Made by a program: the position numbers and the translations under genes
Assembly (NCBI RefSeq): GCF_017876295.1
Contig: NZ_JAGINT010000002.1
Span: forward strand, 4,402,001-4,466,000
Direction: 5' to 3'
Origin: Kribbella aluminosa
GTDB taxonomy: Bacteria > Actinomycetota > Actinomycetes > Propionibacteriales > Kribbellaceae
Length of the DNA stretch: 64,000 nt
Shown: one piece after another, positions 18,581-28,891 of the stretch
Position numbering within the stretch: position 1 is the first letter of the stretch
Layout: every line of letters begins with the position of its first letter
Notes under the pieces: generated by a model
Database searches by the model: none
What the model was told of the DNA's origin: nothing
What the model saw: the letters and a program-made list of their open reading frames with translations, nothing else

Positions 18581-19303
18581 ATGAGCCAAGGACTGCCGAT
18601 ACGGGTGTCGGGGCTGAGCAAGGCCTTCGGGCCGGTGCGGGCCGTGCAGGACGTGACGTTCACCGCGGCCGCCGGCCGGGTCACGGGCTTCGTCGGTCCG
18701 AACGGCGCCGGGAAGTCGACGACGCTGCGGATGCTGCTCGGCCTGATCCGGCCGGACGCGGGCAGCGCGCTGTTCGGCGGCACGCCGTACCGGGAGCTGC
18801 CCGCTCCCACCGGCACGGTCGGCGCCGTACTCGATCTGGCGGCCGCGCATCCGGCGACGAGCGCGCGGGCGCAGCTGCGGACCGTGTGCGATCTGAGCGG
18901 CCACGACCGCTCGCGGGTCGACGCCGTGATCGAGACCGTGGAACTGACCGGGTACGCCGACCGGAAGGTGCGGGGGTTCTCGACCGGGATGCGGCAGCGG
19001 CTCGCGCTGGCGACCGCGCTGCTGGGGGATCCGGGCGTGCTGGTGCTGGACGAGCCGTCGAACGGCCTGGATCCGGCCGGCATCGTCTGGCTGCGGACGT
19101 TCCTGCGGTCGCTCGCCGACGAAGGGCGGACCGTGCTGATCTCCAGCCACGTGCTGACCGAGTTGCAGTACAGCGTCGACGACCTGGTGCTGATCGACCA
19201 CGGACGGATCGCCTGGTCCGGCGGCCTGGCGGACTTCACCGGCCACGGGGCGACGCTCGAGCAGGCCTTCCTCACGCTGACCGCGAACGAGGTGACCGCA
19301 TGA
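18581..19303 (+). CDS. ABC transporter ATP-binding protein (CcmA/NatA type)
   Basis: A 240-aa ABC ATPase with Walker A GPNGAGKST at residues 39-47, signature FSTGMRQRLALA near residue 133 and Walker B VLVLDEPSNGLDPAG. The SNGLD form and FSTGM signature are typical of ABC-2 drug/antibiotic or natural-product exporters. It starts at the ATG 18581 after a GGGGAGAGGA ribosome site and overlaps the permease gene by 4 nt. Expression is probably controlled by the divergent ArsR-like regulator through the palindrome at 18521-18539. The substrate cannot be read. Confidence 0.9.
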   Translation: MSQGLPIRVSGLSKAFGPVRAVQDVTFTAAAGRVTGFVGPNGAGKSTTLRMLLGLIRPDAGSALFGGTPYRELPAPTGTVGAVLDLAAAHPATSARAQLRTVCDLSGHDRSRVDAVIETVELTGYADRKVRGFSTGMRQRLALATALLGDPGVLVLDEPSNGLDPAGIVWLRTFLRSLADEGRTVLISSHVLTELQYSVDDLVLIDHGRIAWSGGLADFTGHGATLEQAFLTLTANEVTA

Positions 19304-20097
19304 CGAACCTGATCCGGGGTGAGCTCACCCGGTTGTTCTCGACCCGGCTGCCGCTCTGGGCGCTGATCGCCGCGGTCGCCTCGGGCGGCGGACTGACCGG
19401 CGTCCTCGCGCTGACCGGTCCGGAGAACGCGACGCCGCCGATGCCCGGCATCGATACCCCGGCGGGCGCCGGTCTGGTGGTCGGTCTGTCCGGCCTGCTG
19501 CTGTTCGTGCCGGCGTTGTTCGGCACGATCGCGATCACCAGCGAGTACCGGCACCGCACGATCGGTACGACGTTCCTGGCGGCACCGCGGCGCGGCCGGG
19601 TGCTGTCCGCCAAGCTGGTCGTCTACAGCGTCGGCGGACTCTGCTACGGGGTGATCGCGTCCCTGACGTCCGGTCTGGCCCTGCTCGGCGCAGCACTCGT
19701 CCGCGGTGTCACGCTGACGGTCGACCCGGCGGACCTGCTGCTCCTGCTGACGAAACTCGCCGTGGTCGCGGCCGTGTACGTCGTCATCGGCGTCGCCGTC
19801 GGTGCGCTGGCCCGGCACCAGCTCGTCGCCGTCGGCATCGTCCTGGGCTACTTCTACTTCCTCGAGTACGTGCTGATGATCCTGCCCGGCGTCAACCGGC
19901 TGTACCCGTACCTGCCCGGCGGCGCGACGTCCTCGCTGACCAGCTTCACGTACCTCACCGACACCATCGCCGACCAGACCTCCAGCCACCTCGGCTCGCC
20001 GCTGCCGCCGGTGTACGCCGCATTCGTGCTGCTCGGGTACGCCGCGGTCGGCGCGATCGTCGCCGCCGTGGTCCCGCTGCGGCGTGACCTCACCTAG
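19300..20097 (+). CDS. ABC-2 type transporter permease
   Basis: A 265-aa integral membrane protein with about six hydrophobic helices (for example near residues 19-38, 60-78, 105-130, 150-170 and 175-195). ITSEYRHRTIGTTFLAAPRRGR after the second helix is the classic cytoplasmic coupling segment of bacitracin/lantibiotic-type ABC-2 permeases. The ATG overlaps the ATPase stop by 4 nt, so the pair forms one exporter. It ends tail-to-tail with ctaA, with a 4-nt overlap of stop regions (CTAG). Confidence 0.87.
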   Translation: MTNLIRGELTRLFSTRLPLWALIAAVASGGGLTGVLALTGPENATPPMPGIDTPAGAGLVVGLSGLLLFVPALFGTIAITSEYRHRTIGTTFLAAPRRGRVLSAKLVVYSVGGLCYGVIASLTSGLALLGAALVRGVTLTVDPADLLLLLTKLAVVAAVYVVIGVAVGALARHQLVAVGIVLGYFYFLEYVLMILPGVNRLYPYLPGGATSSLTSFTYLTDTIADQTSSHLGSPLPPVYAAFVLLGYAAVGAIVAAVVPLRRDLT

Positions 20098-21020
20098 GCC
20101 GCGGGCGTACCGCGTTCGCCGTACACGGCGGTGACGAGTGCGATCAGCAGCCCGGCCAGGAACATGTGGACGAGTACGACGCCCCACGGCAGGCCGGTGA
20201 AATACTGCGTGAAGCCGACGACGCCCTGCAGCAGCTCGATCGCCAGCAGCCAGGCGGCCAGCTTCCGGAGCGTGCGCGAGGTCGCGGTCACCCGGGTCGC
20301 GATCACCAGCGCGATCGTGATGCCGAACAGGCCGAACACGACGTCAGCGTGCAGCTGGCTGACCAGCCCCGGGTCGAACCCGTTGCGGCCGGTCTCCGGG
20401 TCACCCGAGTGTGGGCCGGCGCCGGTCACAATGGTGCCCAGGGCAACGGTCAGCCAGACCGCGACCACCGCGGCGGTGGCCAGCGCGCGGACCACCGGGG
20501 GAGTGTGCGGGTACGGGCTGGTCCGCGAGCGGCGCATCATCGAGACCGTCAGCGTGATGATCACCGGCGAGACCAGGAAGTGCGCCGACACGATCCACGG
20601 GTTCAGGCCGGTGAGCACGCTGATGCCGCCGATGACGCCCTGCAGCGGGACCCCGAGGGCGGCCGCGGTCGCCAGCCGCCGCAGGTCCCGGCGGATCGGG
20701 CGGTAGCGCATCACGACCAGCCAGGTCAGGATCGCGACGATCGCGACCACGAACCCGAGCATCCGGTTGGTGAACTCGATCGCGCCGTGATAGCCGAGCG
20801 CGGCGTGCGGGACGTAGGAGTCGTCGGTGCACGACGGCCAGGTCGGGCAGCCGAGGCCGGATCCGGTCAGCCGGACCAGTCCACCGGTCACCACGATGCC
20901 GATGTTCACCGCGACCGAGGCCCAGCCCCAGCGCCGGACGACGTCCAGGCTCGGCTCGGGAACCAGGCGCCAGAACTTGCTGACCGGCTCGCTCTCCTGG
21001 GGCGGGGTATCCGTGCTCAT
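20094..21020 (-). CDS. ctaA: Haem A synthase (COX15/CtaA family)
   Basis: Oxidises the C8 methyl group of haem O to make haem A for aa3 oxidase. The approximately 308-aa protein has eight predicted membrane helices. RLTGSGLGCPTWPSC near residues 50-65 carries the conserved cysteine pair of class-1 CtaA, and HGAIEFTNRMLG, SAHFL and HADVVFGLFG supply the haem-ligand histidines. I start at the ATG 21018-21020; a GTG nine bases upstream (21027-21029) is in frame. Neither has a clear ribosome site. It is next to an ABC-2 pair and sufR, as in other actinobacteria. Confidence 0.92.
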   Translation of the reverse strand: MSTDTPPQESEPVSKFWRLVPEPSLDVVRRWGWASVAVNIGIVVTGGLVRLTGSGLGCPTWPSCTDDSYVPHAALGYHGAIEFTNRMLGFVVAIVAILTWLVVMRYRPIRRDLRRLATAAALGVPLQGVIGGISVLTGLNPWIVSAHFLVSPVIITLTVSMMRRSRTSPYPHTPPVVRALATAAVVAVWLTVALGTIVTGAGPHSGDPETGRNGFDPGLVSQLHADVVFGLFGITIALVIATRVTATSRTLRKLAAWLLAIELLQGVVGFTQYFTGLPWGVVLVHMFLAGLLIALVTAVYGERGTPAA

Positions 21021-21039
21021 CACCGGCACACTCTAAAGG

Positions 21040-21819
21040 TCAGTCCCATTTGAACGTCCGCGAGACCAGGTATCCGAGCACCGCGGCCCACAACGCCAGC
21101 GAGAGGGCGGCGGCCCACGGCACCACGCCGTGGACCGTCGAGTTCGAGATCCCGCTCGCCAGGGCGGCGCTCGGAAGCAGCCGGACGACGGCCTGCATGG
21201 CGTGCGGGTACTCGTCGACCGGGGTCATGATCGCGCCGCCCACCAGCAGCAGCAGGTACAGCAGGTTGGCGGCGGCCAGGGTCGCTTCGGCCCGGAGCAC
21301 GCCGGCCATCAGGAGGCCCAGGGAGGCGAAGGCCGCCGTACCGCACAGCACGGTCAGGATCACGCCGAAGACGGCGGCGAATCCGCCGACAGGTTTCCAG
21401 CCGAGCGCGAACCCGGTAGCGATCAGAACGGCGAGCTGGATCAGCTGGACGATCAGTACCGCGCCGATCTTTCCGGCGAGGAGGCCGGTGCGGGACAGTG
21501 GCGAGGCGCCCAGGCGCTTGATGACGCCGTACCGGCGTTCGAAGCCGGTGGCGATGGCCAGCGAGGTGAACGACGAGGACAGGATCGCGAGCGCGAGCAC
21601 GCGGGGGACCGCTTCGTCGATCGGGCGGCCGCTGCCCAGCGGCAGGCGGTCGCCGAGGCCGGTGGCGCCGAGCAGCAGCAGGACGCCGAGCGGGATGACC
21701 AGTGCCAGCAGCAGCTGCTCGCCGTTCCGGATCAGGAGCTTGAACTCCATCCGGGTGTGTGAGAGCACCTTCTGGGTCCACGGTGCGCTGCCCGGCTGCG
21801 GTGCGTACGTCGTCGTCAT
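21040..21819 (-). CDS. ABC-2 type transporter permease
   Basis: A 259-aa membrane protein with six likely helices. The segment SLAIATGFERRYGVIKRLGASPLSRTG is the cytoplasmic loop typical of DrrB/ABC-2 permeases. It forms an operon with the ATPase encoded just upstream (4-nt overlap). The pair lies between ctaA and the divergent sufR; similar ABC genes occupy this place in mycobacteria (recalled as Rv1457c/Rv1458c), but what they carry is not known to me. Confidence 0.88.
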   Translation of the reverse strand: MTTTYAPQPGSAPWTQKVLSHTRMEFKLLIRNGEQLLLALVIPLGVLLLLGATGLGDRLPLGSGRPIDEAVPRVLALAILSSSFTSLAIATGFERRYGVIKRLGASPLSRTGLLAGKIGAVLIVQLIQLAVLIATGFALGWKPVGGFAAVFGVILTVLCGTAAFASLGLLMAGVLRAEATLAAANLLYLLLLVGGAIMTPVDEYPHAMQAVVRLLPSAALASGISNSTVHGVVPWAAALSLALWAAVLGYLVSRTFKWD

Positions 21820-22547
21820 TGTTCGTGCCTGGGTGACGTGAGCTCGAGGAAGACGTCCTCGAGCGACTTGGTGTGGTGTTCGGTGAGGGAGTCGGGCGTA
21901 CCGGAGGCGATCACCTTGCCGGCCGACACGACGTGCACCTGGTCGGACAGCTGCTCGGCCTCGTCCATCGCGTGCGTGGTCAGGACGACCGTGACGCCGT
22001 CGTCGCGGAGGTCCCGGATCAGTTGCCAGATCTCCCGCCGCCCGTGCGGGTCCAGCCCGGTGGTCGGCTCGTCGAGGAACACCAGCTCCGGCCGCCCGAC
22101 GATCGCCAGCGCGAACGACAGCCGCTGCTTCTGCCCGCCGGAGAGCCTCCGGTACGGCGTCCGCCCGCAGGTGCCCAGGTCCAGCCGCTCCACGAGCGCG
22201 GGGACGTCGAGCGGGTGCGTGTGCAGCGTCGCGGCGTACCGGAGCATCTCGACGGCCCGGACGCCGGACCAGGCGCCGCCCTCCTGGAGCATCACGCCGA
22301 TCTTCGGCATCAGCTCGTCGTGGTCGGCGAGCGGGTCCAGGCCGAGCACCCGGACGCTGCCCGAGTCCGGGCGCCGGAAGCCCTCACAGGTCTCCACGGT
22401 CGTGGTCTTGCCGGCACCGTTCGGGCCGAGCACGGCCGTCACCGTGCCGGCGGTTACGGTGAGACCGAGACCGTCGACCGCGGTCTTCTCGCCGTACCGC
22501 ACGACGAGGTTGTCGATCTCCACCGCAACTGGCACAAACGGCAGCAT
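21816..22547 (-). CDS. ABC transporter ATP-binding protein
   Basis: A 243-aa ABC ATPase with Walker A GPNGAGKTTT near residue 36, signature LSGGQKQRLSFA and Walker B LVFLDEPTTGLDPHG, then the switch-histidine region VVLTTHAMDEAEQ. These mark the DrrA/NodI-like exporters. It starts at 22547 and is divergent from sufR across 116 bp, so the two may share control. It is coupled to the downstream permease by a 4-nt overlap. The conserved neighbourhood with ctaA and suf hints at a haem or Fe-S related role, which is speculation. Confidence 0.9.
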   Translation of the reverse strand: MLPFVPVAVEIDNLVVRYGEKTAVDGLGLTVTAGTVTAVLGPNGAGKTTTVETCEGFRRPDSGSVRVLGLDPLADHDELMPKIGVMLQEGGAWSGVRAVEMLRYAATLHTHPLDVPALVERLDLGTCGRTPYRRLSGGQKQRLSFALAIVGRPELVFLDEPTTGLDPHGRREIWQLIRDLRDDGVTVVLTTHAMDEAEQLSDQVHVVSAGKVIASGTPDSLTEHHTKSLEDVFLELTSPRHEQ

Positions 22548-22628
22548 AGAGAACGACCGGAAGTGACCTCGCTCACGGTCGGGGTCGTGGCCCCGCGTGG
22601 GCCCGTGAACCGGTTAGGGGAGCCTTAT

Positions 22629-22667
22629 TTGAAGGCCCCGGTGAATTACGCGACACTGATGTTGTGA
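22629..22667 (+). promoter_or_regulatory. sufR promoter with SufR operator overlapping the start codon
   Basis: TTGAAG (22629-22634) and GACACT (22652-22657) are spaced by 17 nt and would place the transcription start at the GTG codon 22664, giving a leaderless message. Across the start lies ACACT-N5-TGTGA (22653-22667), which matches the inverted repeat I recall for mycobacterial SufR. Upstream, around 22614-22630, TTAGGGGAGCCTTATTT partly resembles a DtxR/IdeR iron box; that match is weak. Confidence 0.6.
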
Positions 22668-23398
22668 AAACTTCCGCGACCACCCCTGCACCGAGCGGCT
22701 CCGTGCCGGCCGGAGCCGGTGTCACGCGGGACGAGTCCACCCGGGACCGGGTGGCCAGGTCGATCCTGACCAACGGTCCGTCCAGTGCCGCCGTACTTGC
22801 GGAGCGCCTGGAGCTGACCCCGGCAGCGGTCCGCCGGCACCTCGACCACCTGCTCGACGAGGGTCTGGTCGAGTCCCGGGAGGAGCGCGTCTACGGCCCC
22901 CGCGGCCGCGGCCGCCCCGCGAAGGTCTTCGTGCTGACCGACACCGGCCGGCACGCGTTCCACCAGGCGTACGACGACCTGGCGGCGACCGCGATCCGGT
23001 TCATCGCCGAAGCCGGCGGTGACGAGGCGGTCGGAGAGTTCGCCCGGCGCCGTTCCGCCGAGGTGGAGCGACGGTACCGGGAGCTGCTCGACGCGGCTCC
23101 TGACCACAAGAAGGCGGAGGTGCTCGCCCAGGCGCTCACCGCGGACGGGTACGCCGCGTCCACGGCGAAGGCCGCGCACGGAGAGCAGCTCTGCCAGCAC
23201 CACTGCCCGGTCGCACACGTGGCCGAGCAGTTCCCCCAGCTGTGCGAGGCCGAGACCGAGGTGTTCTCGAGACTCCTCGGCAAGCACGTGCAGCGACTGG
23301 CCACCATCGCCCACGGCGACGGTGTCTGTACGACGCACATCCCGGGCCCAGCCCCTGCGGCCCCTGTAACCGACGGCGAATCTGCGAGGACACGATGA
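22664..23398 (+). CDS. sufR: SufR-type Fe-S cluster transcriptional regulator
   Basis: A 244-aa DeoR/ArsR-like winged-helix regulator leading the suf operon. The DNA-binding domain is visible at about residues 30-85 ([43 protein letters not shown]). The C-terminal half has a CQHHC cluster near residue 177-181, another Cys in QLCEAE near 197 and one in GVCTTH, suited to bind a [4Fe-4S] cluster that senses Fe-S supply. It starts at a GTG with no ribosome site, consistent with leaderless translation. The stop overlaps the sufB start by 4 nt. Confidence 0.9.
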   Translation: MKTSATTPAPSGSVPAGAGVTRDESTRDRVARSILTNGPSSAAVLAERLELTPAAVRRHLDHLLDEGLVESREERVYGPRGRGRPAKVFVLTDTGRHAFHQAYDDLAATAIRFIAEAGGDEAVGEFARRRSAEVERRYRELLDAAPDHKKAEVLAQALTADGYAASTAKAAHGEQLCQHHCPVAHVAEQFPQLCEAETEVFSRLLGKHVQRLATIAHGDGVCTTHIPGPAPAAPVTDGESARTR

Positions 23399-24807
23399 CG
23401 CAAACCGCTCACCCCGAACTGGAAGGCCTCGGCAACTACCAGTACGGCTGGGCCGACTCCGACGCCGCCGGTGCGGTCGCCCAGCGCGGCATCAGCACCG
23501 ACGTGGTGCGGGGCATCTCCGCGCTGAAGAACGAGCCGGAGTGGATGCTCGACCTGCGCCTGAAGGGCCTGAAGCTCTTCGACCGCAAGCCGATGCCGTC
23601 GTGGGGCGCCGACCTGTCCGGGATCGACTTCGACAACATCAAGTACTTCGTCCGCTCGACGGAGAAGCAGGCCACCAGCTGGGAAGAGCTGCCCGAGGAC
23701 ATCAAGAACACCTACGACAAGCTCGGCATCCCGGAGGCGGAGAAGCAGCGCCTGGTCGCCGGCGTCGCCGCGCAGTACGAGTCGGAGGTCGTCTACCACC
23801 AGATCCGTGAGGACCTGGAGGCGCAGGGCGTCATCTTCCTGGACACCGACACCGGCCTGAAGGAGCACCCGGAGATCTTCAAGGAGTACTTCGGCTCCGT
23901 GATCCCGGTCGGTGACAACAAGTTCGCCTCGCTGAACACCGCGGTCTGGTCCGGCGGCTCGTTCATCTACGTGCCCAAGGGCGTCAAGGTGGACATCCCG
24001 CTGCAGGCCTACTTCCGGATCAACACCGAGAACATGGGCCAGTTCGAGCGGACCCTGATCATCGTCGACGAGGACGCCTACGTGCACTACGTCGAGGGCT
24101 GTACGGCGCCGATCTACAAGTCGGACTCGCTGCACTCCGCGGTGGTCGAGATCATCGTGAAGAAGGGCGCCCGCTGCCGCTACACGACGATCCAGAACTG
24201 GTCGAACAACGTCTACAACCTGGTCACCAAGCGCGCCACCTGCGAAGAGGGCGCGACGATGGAGTGGATCGACGGCAACATCGGTTCCAAGGTGACGATG
24301 AAGTACCCGGCCGTCTACCTGATGGGCGAGCACGCCAAGGGCGAGACGCTGTCGATCGCGTTCGCCGGCGAGGGCCAGCACCAGGACGCCGGCTCGAAGA
24401 TGGTCCACAACGCGCCGTACACGTCGAGCTCGATCATCTCCAAGTCCGTCGCCCGCGGTGGCGGCCGGACGTCGTACCGCGGTCTGGTCGAGGTCGCGCC
24501 CGGCAGTCACCACAGCAAGTCCACGGTGCGCTGTGACGCGCTGCTGGTCGACACCATCAGCCGTTCGGACACCTACCCGTACGTCGACGTCCGCGAGGAC
24601 GACGTGGCGATGGGGCACGAGGCGACCGTGTCCAAGGTCAGCGACGACCAGCTCTTCTACCTGATGAGCCGGGGCATGGCCGAGGACGAGGCGATGGCGA
24701 TGATCGTCCGCGGCTTCATCGAGCCGATCGCCCGCGAGCTCCCGATGGAGTACGCACTGGAACTCAACCGGCTCATCGAGCTGCAGATGGAAGGGGCCGT
24801 CGGCTGA
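23395..24807 (+). CDS. sufB: Fe-S cluster assembly protein SufB
   Basis: Scaffold subunit of the SufBCD complex, on which nascent clusters are built. The 470-aa protein opens with [14 protein letters not shown], contains [15 protein letters not shown] and the beta-helix core typical of SufB, and shows [20 protein letters not shown] and the late [13 protein letters not shown], which include the cysteines and histidines implicated in sulfur and iron handling. No intein interrupts it, unlike the M. tuberculosis version. The ATG at 23395 overlaps sufR by 4 nt; the sufD start overlaps its stop by one base. Confidence 0.97.
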   Translation: MTQTAHPELEGLGNYQYGWADSDAAGAVAQRGISTDVVRGISALKNEPEWMLDLRLKGLKLFDRKPMPSWGADLSGIDFDNIKYFVRSTEKQATSWEELPEDIKNTYDKLGIPEAEKQRLVAGVAAQYESEVVYHQIREDLEAQGVIFLDTDTGLKEHPEIFKEYFGSVIPVGDNKFASLNTAVWSGGSFIYVPKGVKVDIPLQAYFRINTENMGQFERTLIIVDEDAYVHYVEGCTAPIYKSDSLHSAVVEIIVKKGARCRYTTIQNWSNNVYNLVTKRATCEEGATMEWIDGNIGSKVTMKYPAVYLMGEHAKGETLSIAFAGEGQHQDAGSKMVHNAPYTSSSIISKSVARGGGRTSYRGLVEVAPGSHHSKSTVRCDALLVDTISRSDTYPYVDVREDDVAMGHEATVSKVSDDQLFYLMSRGMAEDEAMAMIVRGFIEPIARELPMEYALELNRLIELQMEGAVG

Positions 24808-26021
24808 TGCCAGCAGCGGATACTGTTGCTGAAACCCTTGTTGCTACCGGCAACAAACCGCACTCCCACGGGCCGGGTTCCCCGGTCCCGCTCCGGGCCC
24901 GCAGCGAGCGTCCGACGTCGTACGACGTCAACGCGTTCTCGGTGCCGACCGGACGCGAGGAGGAGTGGCGTTTCACCCCGGTCAAGCAGCTCAAGGCCCT
25001 GTTCGAGGACGCGGCCGGCAGCGAGACGCCGAAGGTCGACGCGTCCGGTCCGGAAGGCGTGGTCTTCGAGACCGTCGCGGCCGACTCGTCGAAGGTCGGC
25101 AAGCCGCAGGACCGGTCCGCGGCCGTCGCCTGGAAGCACGCCGGTGACGCGTTCGCGGTCCGGATCCCGGTCGAGGCCGAGCTGACCGAGCCGGTGCACG
25201 TGAACGTCGCGAACCTCGGCGCCCGCGGCTTCAGCCACCTGATCGTCGAGGCCGGCCGGCACAGCCGGGCGATCGTGATCATCGACCACAACGGCGCCGG
25301 TGAGCTGAGCAGCAACGTCGAGATCGTCGTCGGCGACGGCGCCGACCTGCGGGTCGTCTCGATCCAGCAGGCCGACCACGAGTCGATCCACCTCGGCCAG
25401 CACGACGCGCTGGTCGGCCGGGACGCGAAGCTCCACCACGTCGTCGTGACGCTGGGCGGCAGGATCGTCCGGATCGCCACCAACGTCCGGTACGCCGGAC
25501 CTGGCGGCGACGCCGAACTCCTCGGCGTGTACTTCGCCGAGTCGGGTCAGCACCACGAGAACAGGCTGTTCGTCGACCACGAGGCCGTGCAGTGCAAGAG
25601 CAACGCGATCTACAAGGGTGCGCTGGCCGGTGACCACGCCCGCTCGGTCTGGATCGGCGACGTCCTGATCCGGGCCGCGGCCGAGGGCACCAACACCTTC
25701 GAGCTGAACCGGAACCTCGTCCTGACCGAGGGCGCCCGGGCCGACTCGGTGCCGAACCTGGAGATCGAGACCGGCGAGATCGAGGGCGCCGGCCACGCGT
25801 CCGCGACCGGCCGGTTCGACGACGAGCAGCTGTTCTACCTGCAGGCCCGCGGCATCCCCGAGGACGCGGCCCGGCGGCTGGTGGTGTCCGGCTTCTTCAA
25901 CGACATCATCGGCAAGATCGGCGTACCCGAGGTCACCGAGCACCTGCACGAGGTGATCGAAGAGAAGCTGGCCCGGACCGCGGAGTTGAGCGCGTCCGCC
26001 AAGGCGGTCATCGGCCAGTGA
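24807..26021 (+). CDS. sufD: Fe-S cluster assembly protein SufD
   Basis: SufB paralogue that completes the SufBC2D scaffold. The 404-aa protein has the EEWRFTPVKQL opening, the beta-helix region with DHEAVQCKSNAIYKGALAGD, and FDDEQLFYLQARGIPEDAARRLVVSGF at the C-terminus, a signature shared with SufB. About 40 residues before EEWRFTP are Ser/Pro-rich and poorly conserved. The ATG shares one base with the sufB stop, and the stop overlaps the ferredoxin start by 4 nt. Confidence 0.95.
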   Translation: MPAADTVAETLVATGNKPHSHGPGSPVPLRARSERPTSYDVNAFSVPTGREEEWRFTPVKQLKALFEDAAGSETPKVDASGPEGVVFETVAADSSKVGKPQDRSAAVAWKHAGDAFAVRIPVEAELTEPVHVNVANLGARGFSHLIVEAGRHSRAIVIIDHNGAGELSSNVEIVVGDGADLRVVSIQQADHESIHLGQHDALVGRDAKLHHVVVTLGGRIVRIATNVRYAGPGGDAELLGVYFAESGQHHENRLFVDHEAVQCKSNAIYKGALAGDHARSVWIGDVLIRAAAEGTNTFELNRNLVLTEGARADSVPNLEIETGEIEGAGHASATGRFDDEQLFYLQARGIPEDAARRLVVSGFFNDIIGKIGVPEVTEHLHEVIEEKLARTAELSASAKAVIGQ

Positions 26022-26356
26022 GCGACAGCTTCGAGCGTGCCTGCGCCGCCGCCGACGTCCCCGACGAGGGAGTGATCCCGGTCGAGGTCGGCGGCGTCGA
26101 GGTCGCGGTCGTGAAGAGCGAAGGGCAGTTCTTCGCGGTGCGGGACGAGTGCTCGCACGCGCAGATCCAGCTGTCCGAGGGTGACGTCGGCGAGTGCGAG
26201 ATCGAGTGCTGGCTGCACGGCTCCCGCTTCGACCTGCGCACCGGCGAGCCGACCAGCCTGCCGGCGTACGACCCGGTGCCGATCTACCCCGTGCGCCTCG
26301 ACGGCGACGACGTACTCGTCGACGTGAAGAACCCCATCAACCAAGCTTCCCTGTAA
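26018..26356 (+). CDS. Rieske-type [2Fe-2S] ferredoxin encoded inside the suf operon
   Basis: A 112-aa non-haem Rieske ferredoxin. The cluster-binding motifs are present: DECSHAQIQL (Cys-x-His) and CWLHGSRFDLRTGEP (Cys-x-x-His). Such proteins usually pass electrons to aromatic dioxygenases; here the operon position between sufD and sufC, common in actinobacteria, suggests it delivers electrons or acts as a target or carrier in cluster assembly. That role is inferred from context. The GTG start overlaps the sufD stop by 4 nt. It is followed by a 24-nt gap with AACCCGACGGAGA containing the sufC ribosome site. Confidence 0.9.
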   Translation: MSDSFERACAAADVPDEGVIPVEVGGVEVAVVKSEGQFFAVRDECSHAQIQLSEGDVGECEIECWLHGSRFDLRTGEPTSLPAYDPVPIYPVRLDGDDVLVDVKNPINQASL

Positions 26357-26380
26357 ACCCGACGGAGATAGAGAAACCTC

Positions 26381-27138
<758 letters not shown>

Positions 27139-27142
<4 letters not shown>

Positions 27143-28419
27143 CCGACGCCCGGACCTCCAATAGCAGTCCCTTGACTGGGCTTTTTAGTCCGTTGGACGT
27201 GCAGTCGGTCCGGGCGGACTTTCCCATCCTGTCCCGCGAGCTGGCCGGCGGGTTCCCGCTGGTCTACCTGGACTCGGCGAACTCCTCGCAGAAGCCGCGC
27301 CAGGTCGTGCAGGCGATCGAGGACCACTACCTCAAGCACAACGCGAACGTCGCCCGCGCCATGCACCAGCTCGGTGCCGAGGCGACCGCGGCGTACGAGG
27401 GCGGCCGGGACAAGGTCGCCGCGTTCCTCGGGGCCACCAACCGGGACGAGATCGTCTTCACCAAGAACGCCTCAGAGGCGCTCAACCTGGCCGCACACAC
27501 GCTCGGCGCGTCCCTGAAACCGGGCGATGTCGTGGTGGTCTCCGAGATGGAGCACCACAGCAACATCGTGCCGTGGCAGCTCGCCTGTGAGCGGACCGGC
27601 GCGACGCTGAAGTGGTTCGGCGTCACCGAGGACGGGCGGCTCGACACCAGCAACATCGAGGAGCTGCTGACCGAGAACACCAAGGTCGTCGCCCTGACCT
27701 GGGTGTCGAACGCGCTCGGCACGATCAACCCGATCAGCGACATCGCCGCCAAGGCGCACGCGGTCGGCGCGACGATGGTCGTCGACGCGTCACAGGCGGT
27801 CCCGCAGTTCCCGGTCGACGTCTCGACGCTCGGCGCGGACCTGCTGGTGTTCACCGGTCACAAGGTCGTCGGCCCGACCGGTGTCGGCGTGCTCTGGGGC
27901 CGGTACGACCTGCTCGCGTCGCTGCCGCCGTTCCTCGGCGGTGGCGAGATGATCGAGGTCGTCCGGATGACCGGCTCGACGTACGCCGCTCCGCCGGCCA
28001 GGTTCGAGGCCGGTACGCCGCCGATCGCGCAGGCGGTCGGGCTCGGTGCGGCCATCGACTACCTGTCCGGGATCGGCATGGACAAGATCGCCGCGCACGA
28101 GCACGCGATCGTCGAGTACGCGCTGGACGGGCTGAAGACCGTACCCGGTCTGCACCTGCTCGGCCCGACGGACGCCACCGACCACGGCGGTGCGATCAGC
28201 TTCGCGCTGGACGGCGTCCACCCGCACGACGTGTCGACAGTGCTGGACACCCGCGGTATCGCAGTACGCGCGGGGCACCACTGCGCGCGGCCGGTGCACG
28301 AGCGGTTCGGAATGCAATCGTCGACCAGAGCGTCTTTCTATCTGTACACGACGCGCGAGGAGATCGAGGCGCTCGTGGACGGCCTGGGATTCGTGCGCAA
28401 GTATTTCAAGGTGGACTGA
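27139..28419 (+). CDS. sufS: SufS-type cysteine desulfurase
   Basis: PLP enzyme that removes sulfur from cysteine as a persulfide for cluster assembly. The 426-aa protein carries the group-II features: YLDSANSSQKPRQV, SEMEHHSNIVPWQ, the PLP lysine in FTGHKVVGPTGVG, and the persulfide cysteine in RAGHHCARPVH. The GTG start overlaps sufC by 4 nt; about 20 poorly conserved residues precede the core. Being next to sufU suggests the usual SufS-SufU sulfur relay of Gram-positive bacteria. Confidence 0.96.
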
Positions 28420-28420
28420 T

Positions 28421-28891
28421 ATGCAGCTGGACAGCCTCTACCAGGAGATCATCCTGGACCACTACCGCAGCCCGCACCACGCGGGCCTCGCGGAGCCGTA
28501 CGACGTGGAGGTGCACCACGTGAACCCGTCCTGCGGGGACGAGGTCACGCTCCGGGTCGAGCTCGACGGCGACACGGTGAAGTCCGTGACGCACGACAGC
28601 GTCGGCTGCTCGATCAGCCAGGCGGCGACCTCGGTGATGTCGGACCTGGTGATCGGCAAGCCGGTGGCCGAGGGCATGGCGACGTACCAGAAGTTCCTCG
28701 AACTGATGCAGGGCCGGGGGAATGTCCAACCCGACGAAGAGGTTCTGGAGGACGGTGTGGCGTTCGCGGGCGTCGCGCAGTTCCCGGCCCGGGTGAAGTG
28801 TGCTCTGCTGGGCTGGTCCGCGTGGCGCGATGCCACCGCCCAGGCCCTGGCCAACAATGGGCGAGCCGACCAAGGAGTGAGCAATGGCTGA
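28421..28891 (+). CDS. sufU: SufU sulfur-transfer (zinc-dependent) scaffold protein
   Basis: A 156-aa SufU protein that accepts persulfide sulfur from SufS. The zinc ligands of SufU are identifiable: Cys38 and Asp40 in PSCGDEV, the Cys in SVGCSISQAATS and the Cys in RVKCALLGW. The long insertion between the last two cysteines, which separates SufU from IscU, is present (GRGNVQPDEEVLEDGVA). The ATG at 28421 lies one nucleotide after the sufS stop. Its end overlaps the next gene by 8 nt. Confidence 0.95.
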   Translation: MQLDSLYQEIILDHYRSPHHAGLAEPYDVEVHHVNPSCGDEVTLRVELDGDTVKSVTHDSVGCSISQAATSVMSDLVIGKPVAEGMATYQKFLELMQGRGNVQPDEEVLEDGVAFAGVAQFPARVKCALLGWSAWRDATAQALANNGRADQGVSNG

